Positions 6,507 to 9,711 of a DNA stretch of 9,711 nucleotides are shown piece by piece. A model generated the notes under the pieces. It was given only the letters and a program-made list of their open reading frames with translations. It was not told where the DNA came from and ran no database searches. Location: positions 1-9,711 of the forward strand of contig CANGMO010000055.1 in NCBI GenBank assembly GCA_947454295.1, given 5' to 3'. Each line of letters opens with the position of its first letter. Position 1 is the stretch's first letter. The stretch comes from Verrucomicrobiota bacterium (GTDB lineage: Bacteria > Verrucomicrobiota > Verrucomicrobiia > Limisphaerales > UBA9464). A program made the position numbers and the translations under genes.

Positions 6507-7286
6507 ATGCGCCCCCTCGTCCTCGTCAGTCCCAGTATCGCGGCGGCCGGCGTGGAGATGCCGGATCCCTCGATCAGCGTGGCGGGAGCCTACCTGGAGT
6601 CGGTGATCCGCGCCGGCGGCGTGCCCGTAGCGTTGCCCCTTTCCGATGACCCGGCCCTGATCGCCGACGCGGTCGCGCAGGCGCACGGGCTGCTGCTCAC
6701 CGGCGGAGAGGACATCGAGCCCACCCTGCATCGCGCCTCGGTCAGCGACGCGCTGCGCGCCACCTGCTTTCTGGATCACCCGACCCGCGACTCCATGGAG
6801 CTGGCGCTCATCCGCGAGGCGTTCCGGCGGCAGATGCCCGTGTTCGCCATCTGCCGCGGGCATCAACTCGTGAACGTCGCCCTCGGCGGTTCCCTGTACG
6901 TCGATCTCCCCAGCGAGCGACCGGGCGAAGTGCAGCACAATCAGGTGGCCCGTCGATTTGAGGCGGTGCATCGCGTCCGCATCGAACCGGACTCCACCTT
7001 CGCCCGCCTCGTGGGAGGCGCAGAACTCGGCATAAACTCCACGCATCATCAGGCGGTGAACCAGCCCGCCCCCGGACTCCGCGCGGTGGCCCGGGCCGAC
7101 GACGGCGTTGTTGAAGCCATGGAGTGGGACGCGACCACCGCCGCCTCCAACGGCTGGTTCCTGTCGGTGCAGTTTCATCCCGAGCGACTCGCACCAACCC
7201 TGGCCGCGCATGCGCGACTGTTTGAGGGTTTCGTCGCCGCCTGCCGCGCCGGCATGCCGGGACGCATCTCCTCCCCAACCTCCTGA
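6507..7286 (+). CDS. Gamma-glutamyl-gamma-aminobutyrate hydrolase family protein (class I GATase-like, peptidase C26)
   Basis: The 259-aa protein has the fold signature of peptidase C26/PuuD-type enzymes, which hydrolyse gamma-glutamyl amide bonds. The N-terminus 'PLVLVSPS' and 'YLESVIRAGGVPVALPL' lead to 'GLLLTGGEDIEP' at 61-72. The nucleophile elbow 'FAICRGHQLVNVALGGSLYVDL' holds Cys116, 'INSTHHQAV' lies at 176-184, and 'SVQFHPE' at 220-226 supplies catalytic His224 and Glu226. The full triad is therefore visible. The natural substrate cannot be read from the sequence; gamma-glutamyl-GABA is the family type, and no other putrescine-degradation gene is present here. The start at 6507 follows six C residues with no Shine-Dalgarno. 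The methyltransferase gene begins 4 bp after its stop, so the two are almost certainly co-transcribed. Confidence 0.93.
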   Translation: MRPLVLVSPSIAAAGVEMPDPSISVAGAYLESVIRAGGVPVALPLSDDPALIADAVAQAHGLLLTGGEDIEPTLHRASVSDALRATCFLDHPTRDSMELALIREAFRRQMPVFAICRGHQLVNVALGGSLYVDLPSERPGEVQHNQVARRFEAVHRVRIEPDSTFARLVGGAELGINSTHHQAVNQPAPGLRAVARADDGVVEAMEWDATTAASNGWFLSVQFHPERLAPTLAAHARLFEGFVAACRAGMPGRISSPTS

Positions 7287-7290
7287 CCTC

Positions 7291-8070
7291 ATGCCCCTGC
7301 GCCGCACCGTTCTCACCCCCTTGGTGCGCCGCACCTGGATCGATCTGCTCGCCTGGATGAGCCTCGTGGCGTGGAGCGTCGGTACAGCATCGAGCGCGGA
7401 GTCCGCCAAGCCGGTGGCCGTACCGGATCCCATTTACGAAGTGCGTCCCGGCTCATTCGACGGGATCGGAAAATGGTTTTTGGGCCGCGAAATCGCCCAC
7501 TTCATGTCGCACCAGGGCGCCATGTGGCTGGAGCGGCCGGAGCGCGAGGAGGAGGAGCAGCCCACCCGGCTCATCGAGGCACTGAAACTCAAGCCGGGCG
7601 AAACGGTCGCGGACATCGGTGCCGGCAGCGGATACCTGACCTGGCGCATGGCCAAGCGAGTCGCGCCCGGCGGACGCGTCTATGGCAACGACATCCAGCC
7701 CGAGATGCTGGCCATCCTGCGCACCAACGTCCTCGCCCACGGCGTGACCAATGTGATCGCGGTACAGGGAACGGTCCTCGATCCGAAGCTCCCGCCCTCC
7801 AGCATCGACCTGGCGATCTTCGTCGACGTCTATCACGAGTGCGATCACCCATATGAATTCATCAGCGCCCTTTGTGGTGCGTTGAAGCCCGGGGGCCGGC
7901 TGGTGTTCGTGGAGTATCGCGGCGAGGAAGCCTGGATCCCCATCAAGGCCCTCCACAAAATGACCGAGGCCCAAGTGCGCAAGGAGATGTCCCTCCATCC
8001 GCTGGAGTGGGTGGAGACGCTCCACTTCCTGCCCCGCCAGCACATCCTCATCTTCCGCCGGAAACCCTGA
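7291..8070 (+). CDS. Exported class I SAM-dependent methyltransferase
   Basis: The 259-aa protein is a Rossmann-fold methyltransferase. Motif I is 'ETVADIGAGSGYLTWRMA' (about 104-121), the acidic residue after strand 2 is in 'VYGNDIQPEML', 'DLAIFVDVYHECDHP' at 173-187 is the motif IV region, and 'ALKPGGRLVFVEYR' at 197-210 is the post-motif strand. Upstream of the core is 'GREIAHFMSHQGAMWLERPEREEEEQP', a block I recall from a widespread subgroup of secreted-looking methyltransferases in Planctomycetes and relatives. Residues 1-40 form a plausible signal peptide: Arg-rich start, hydrophobic 'WIDLLAWMSLVAWSVG', then a small-residue region near ASSAES. SAM is not expected outside the cytoplasm, so the location is puzzling. 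The start at 7291 is chosen because it gives the signal sequence and lies 4 bp after the previous stop; a longer frame back to 7108 would overlap the amidotransferase gene. Confidence 0.9.
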   Translation: MPLRRTVLTPLVRRTWIDLLAWMSLVAWSVGTASSAESAKPVAVPDPIYEVRPGSFDGIGKWFLGREIAHFMSHQGAMWLERPEREEEEQPTRLIEALKLKPGETVADIGAGSGYLTWRMAKRVAPGGRVYGNDIQPEMLAILRTNVLAHGVTNVIAVQGTVLDPKLPPSSIDLAIFVDVYHECDHPYEFISALCGALKPGGRLVFVEYRGEEAWIPIKALHKMTEAQVRKEMSLHPLEWVETLHFLPRQHILIFRRKP

Positions 8071-8126
8071 ACTGCGGAACTCCGGCTTTCGGTGGTCACT
8101 CGATCCCCTAAGTCCAGAGAGTGTGT

Positions 8127-8154
8127 GTCACGCAAAGGCCGCTAAGACGCAAAG
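8127..8154 (+). repeat. Repeat copy R1 (GTCACGCAAAGGC family)
   Basis: This 28-bp copy begins GTCACGCAAAGGCC and ends AAGACGCAAAG. It matches R2 (8747-8774) at 26 of 28 positions in direct orientation and the inverted copy R3 (8859-8886) at 27 of 28. It starts 56 bp after the methyltransferase stop. Weaker similarity continues rightward for about 15 bases (a 'gggc.g.g' run), shared with R3. Confidence 0.85.
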
Positions 8155-8195
8155 AGATGGGCGGTGGGATAAGCCGCGGTGTTCCGGCTTCGAAA

Positions 8196-8591
8196 TCAGG
8201 GATCCTCTGGTTCGTGCAGCCCGTTAGCGATTCGATGAATCCCGTCTTTGATTCGAGGCGATCCAAAATTGATCAACAGTCCCAAGCGTTTCCCTGACAT
8301 CTTTAGATAGGTCAAAACCTGTTTGGAGCATACCGCGGGCATGGTTTCCAACGACTTGATTTCGATGAGGACGCAATCCTCAACCAGGATGTCGGCGCGA
8401 AATCCCTCTGAAAATCGAACGCCTCGGTACACGATCGGAACGGGTTTCTGGCGTTCAACCCTGAACCCGGCTCGCTCAAGCTCGTGCGCCAGCAACAGTT
8501 CATAGACCGACTCCAGCAAACCCGGGCCCACTTCAACGTGGATTTTGAAAGCACGATCGACGACCACCCTCGCAATCTCGTTTTCAGTCAT
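8196..8591 (-). CDS. GxxExxY protein (PDDEXK-like nuclease family)
   Basis: The 131-aa protein is of typical length for the family. The name-giving motif is in 'GPGLLESVYELLLAHEL' (G24, E27, Y30). A PDDEXK-like core follows: 'GFRADILVEDCVLIEIKSL' places D67, E77 and K79 in the D...ExK pattern, and 'CSKQVLTYLKMSG' supplies the later conserved Gln91. 'GLLINFGSPRIKDGIHRI' is the usual C-terminal block. The fold suggests a nuclease, but no activity is established to my knowledge. The start at 8591 (MTENEIARVV) matches the family N-terminus; in-frame ATGs at 8657 and 8696 would add Cys-rich and repeat-derived residues. Base composition is nearer 50% GC, unlike its neighbours. It is transcribed against the surrounding plus-strand genes and is enclosed by inverted repeats, so it is probably an acquired accessory gene. 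Confidence 0.92.
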   Translation of the reverse strand: MTENEIARVVVDRAFKIHVEVGPGLLESVYELLLAHELERAGFRVERQKPVPIVYRGVRFSEGFRADILVEDCVLIEIKSLETMPAVCSKQVLTYLKMSGKRLGLLINFGSPRIKDGIHRIANGLHEPEDP

Positions 8592-8682
8592 GACCCCAAT
8601 TGGCTTCTCAAAGGCTGTCGAATCCCGAAACGTGCAACAACCTGTGCAGTAGGTGCTCATCACGAAGTCCGATCGAATTTCT

Positions 8683-8717
8683 CGACGCTTTTGCACCTTT
8701 GCGGACTCAGCGTAATC
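8683..8717 (-). repeat. Decayed repeat copy R4 in the GxxExxY leader
   Basis: Read on the minus strand, this stretch contains GATTACGC (8717-8710) followed by CCGCAAAGGTGCAAAAGCG, a recognisable but diverged form of the GTCACGCAAAGGC...AAGACGC repeat. It lies about 90-125 bp upstream of the GxxExxY start and opposes R1 across the gene. Alignment was by eye and the exact ends are uncertain. Confidence 0.5.
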
Positions 8718-8746
8718 TCCGGTCAGTCAGCACTGGTGAAGAGTGG

Positions 8747-8774
8747 GTCACGCAAAGGCTGCTAAGACGCTAAG
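8747..8774 (+). repeat. Repeat copy R2
   Basis: This 28-bp copy begins GTCACGCAAAGGCT and ends AAGACGCTAAG. It differs from R1 at two positions (C/T and A/T) and is preceded by a similar 'gagtg' stretch. Together with R3 it bounds the gene-less unit B. Confidence 0.85.
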
Positions 8775-8858
8775 GAAAATCAGTGGATCAATTTAGGAGC
8801 GACGGGATGTGTGGACTCGAAAACGATCCTTTCTGCGCAATCGGCTCTCTCTGCCCGT

Positions 8859-8886
8859 CTTTGCGTCTTGGCGGCCTTTGCGTGAC
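8859..8886 (-). repeat. Repeat copy R3 (inverted)
   Basis: The plus strand reads CTTTGCGTCTTGGCGGCC then TTTGCGTGAC. Its reverse complement matches R1 at 27 of 28 positions, the single change being CCAAG for CTAAG. It is 89 bp upstream of the DapA-family start and is the right-hand end of the repeat island. Confidence 0.85.
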
Positions 8887-8975
8887 CTCCCTCCCGTCAG
8901 CAATCTGCTGGGCAAACAGGGACGCCTTTCGTTTCTGGGTTTAACTGGTCCCCGGTTCTCCCCTACCCTTTGCCC

Positions 8976-9650
8976 ATGAAGAAACCGCACTGGCAGGGCG
9001 TGTTCCCGGCCATCACCACGCAGTTGCACAAGGATGGATCCCTCGACATTGACGCGACCGCAGCCCACGCCGATGCGCTGATCCAGTCCGGCGTCTCGGG
9101 AATCGTCTTCCTCGGATCGCTGGGCGAGAACCAGACGCTCACCGGCGAGGAAAAGCGCACCCTCATGGGCGAGATGGTGAAGACGGTGTTCGGACGCGTG
9201 CCGGTGCTCAGCGGCGTCGCCGAGAGCAGCGTGGCCGAGGCGGTCCGCTACGCGCGCGATCTCGAAACCCTCGGCGCCGACGGCTACATGCTGATGCCGC
9301 CGATGATCTACAAGTCCCCGGATCCCCGGGAGTCCCTGTACCATTTCAAGACGGTCGCCCGCTCCACGGGATTGCCGGTGATGATCTACAACAACCCGAT
9401 CAGCTACGGCCACGACATCACTCCCGAGCTCTTCGCCGAGCTCGCCTCGGAAAAGAATTTTGTCGCGCTGAAGGAAAGCTCCGGCAACCCGCGTCGGATC
9501 ACCGACCTCCACCGCGTGGTGGGCGACCGGTACGCGCTGTTCACCGGCGTGGATGACCTCGCCCTCGAAAGCGCCATCCTCGGCATCGACGGCTGGGTAG
9601 TCGTCGGTCGGGAAGCCACCGCCACGCAAACAGAAGCACCCAATGCTTGA
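8976..9650 (+). CDS. DapA-superfamily lyase/deaminase, C-terminally truncated (resembles 1-pyrroline-4-hydroxy-2-carboxylate deaminase)
   Basis: The frame gives 224 aa against about 300 for the family. Residues 1-208 are a clear Schiff-base aldolase-superfamily barrel: 'GVFPAITTQLHKDGSLD', 'GIVFLGSLGENQTLTGEEK' at 43-60, 'VPVLSGVAE', 'MIYNNPISYGHDITPELF' with Tyr138, 'FVALKESSGN' with Schiff-base Lys166, and 'ALFTGVDDLALESAILGIDGWV'. The usual DapA 'GTTGE' is GSLGE here, which argues against dihydrodipicolinate synthase. Overall the wording resembles the hydroxyproline-pathway deaminases as I remember them, so that is the preferred but unproven call. After 'GWV' (codon ending 9599) the expected 'SGLVNAFP...' block is absent; 16 unrelated residues lead to a stop. 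The C-terminal helices are missing, so the product is probably inactive. The start at 8976 follows CCCTTTGCCC with no Shine-Dalgarno; a TTG six bases upstream is the only in-frame alternative. Confidence 0.85.
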   Translation: MKKPHWQGVFPAITTQLHKDGSLDIDATAAHADALIQSGVSGIVFLGSLGENQTLTGEEKRTLMGEMVKTVFGRVPVLSGVAESSVAEAVRYARDLETLGADGYMLMPPMIYKSPDPRESLYHFKTVARSTGLPVMIYNNPISYGHDITPELFAELASEKNFVALKESSGNPRRITDLHRVVGDRYALFTGVDDLALESAILGIDGWVVVGREATATQTEAPNA

Positions 9651-9711
9651 CCCTTTCGGCTATCCTCTCACCTTAAACCCAAGCGAGTCGGGGGTTTGTG
9701 GGGACCTACAA
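9600..9711. other. Unexplained sequence joined to the truncated DapA-family gene
   Basis: Family similarity ends at 9599 and these 112 bases do not continue the gene in any frame I could read. They contain a small hairpin, AAGCA-CCCAA-TGCTT, around 9634-9648. One plus-strand frame is open to the window end, with an ATG at 9643 giving the 23 residues 'MLDPFGYPLTLNPSESGVCG' plus DLQ. I do not recognise it and cannot tell an inserted element from a rearrangement or an assembly edge. Confidence 0.4.

Larger units (their letters stand above)
8127..8717. mobile_element. Repeat-bounded GxxExxY cassette (unit A)
   Basis: The unit runs from repeat copy R1 (8127-8154, plus orientation) to a decayed copy R4 (about 8683-8717, minus orientation), so its ends are imperfect inverted repeats facing inward around a single gene. 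The inside is about 52% GC in the two 60-base lines I counted, clearly below the flanking genes, which suggests transfer. I see no transposase and no clear target-site duplication. A 6-bp hairpin, AAGCCG (8171-8176) with CGGCTT (8185-8190), lies just beyond the gene's stop. Calling it mobile is an inference from the repeat geometry and from my recollection that GxxExxY genes are often found beside such 'acgcaaaggc' repeats. Confidence 0.45.
8747..8886. mobile_element. Gene-less inverted-repeat unit (unit B, 140 bp), miniature-element-like
   Basis: R2 (8747-8774) and R3 (8859-8886) are 28-bp copies facing each other and match at 25 of 28 positions. They enclose 84 bp in which I find no gene. 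This is the shape of a non-autonomous miniature element or of a cassette that has lost its gene. No target duplication is evident at the edges ('gagtgg' to the left, 'ctccctccc' to the right). The rest of the gap up to the next start at 8976 is plain intergenic DNA that must contain that gene's promoter; I could not pick one out. Confidence 0.4.

Noticed and set aside
6210..7433. A 407-codon minus-strand open frame antisense to the 93-aa gene and the C26 hydrolase
   Set aside because: It is a shadow frame of GC-rich coding DNA: low-complexity Arg/Gly/His-rich translation with no family motif, lying opposite a gene with a full catalytic triad.
8592..8696. N-terminal extension of the GxxExxY protein from ATGs at 8657 or 8696
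   Set aside because: The extra residues come from repeat R4 and a Cys-rich stretch, whereas the protein starting at MTENEI matches the usual family start and length.
8127..8886. A CRISPR array suggested by four short repeats
   Set aside because: The copies occur in both orientations at irregular spacing (tens to hundreds of bases), with a gene between two of them and no cas genes.
8793..9629. A 278-codon minus-strand open frame over the DapA-family gene
   Set aside because: The opposite strand encodes a clear aldolase-superfamily barrel with the Schiff-base Lys; this frame is His/Arg/Gly-rich shadow and crosses repeat R3.
8976..9650. Calling the DapA-family gene dapA (lysine biosynthesis)
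   Set aside because: The active-site GTTGE motif is GSLGE, the sequence resembles hydroxyproline-pathway deaminases more, and there are no lysine-pathway neighbours.

Overview
The window looks like a chromosomal segment of a GC-rich member of the Verrucomicrobia (Planctomycetes/Verrucomicrobia superphylum). The grounds are a PEP-CTERM exported metalloprotease, a secreted cyclophilin with the 'RVEYT..W..FYRV' C-terminal module common in verrucomicrobial secreted proteins, a GYF_2 (DUF4339) membrane protein, and almost no Shine-Dalgarno sequences: most start codons follow a C-rich stretch instead. The assignment is inferred from protein flavour; no marker gene was compared.

Left part, minus strand (1-4462): four tightly packed genes read leftwards: a conserved unknown protein with a short Cys/His cluster, RNase III (rnc), a membrane-anchored alpha/beta hydrolase, and an exported cyclophilin-type PPIase that overlaps the hydrolase stop by ATGA. 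After a 132-bp gap with a CCTAGG-containing palindrome comes a separately transcribed PEP-CTERM metalloprotease of the NF038122 type, followed by a convincing intrinsic terminator at 111-142.

Middle, plus strand (4463-8070): a 217-bp divergent intergenic region, then a GYF_2 membrane protein, ispF (MEP isoprenoid pathway), a 93-aa hypothetical protein, a class I glutamine-amidotransferase/peptidase C26 hydrolase, and an exported class I SAM-dependent methyltransferase. The last four are closely spaced (15, 27 and 4 bp) and probably co-transcribed.

Right part (8071-9711): an accessory island. A GxxExxY-family (PDDEXK-like) gene of visibly lower GC lies between inward-facing copies of a roughly 28-bp repeat (core GTCACGCAAAGGC...AAGACGC). 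Next to it is a 140-bp gene-less unit bounded by two more copies facing each other, like a miniature derivative. This is the best candidate here for an under-described mobile system. Beyond it is a DapA-superfamily gene resembling 1-pyrroline-4-hydroxy-2-carboxylate deaminases. Its reading frame loses family similarity abruptly after 'GWV' at about 9599 and stops at 9650, so the last ~112 bp look like a foreign insertion, a rearrangement or an assembly edge.

Apart from the repeat island and the truncated gene, this is largely ordinary housekeeping and envelope-gene territory. I found no rRNA, tRNA, CRISPR array or recognisable transposase.
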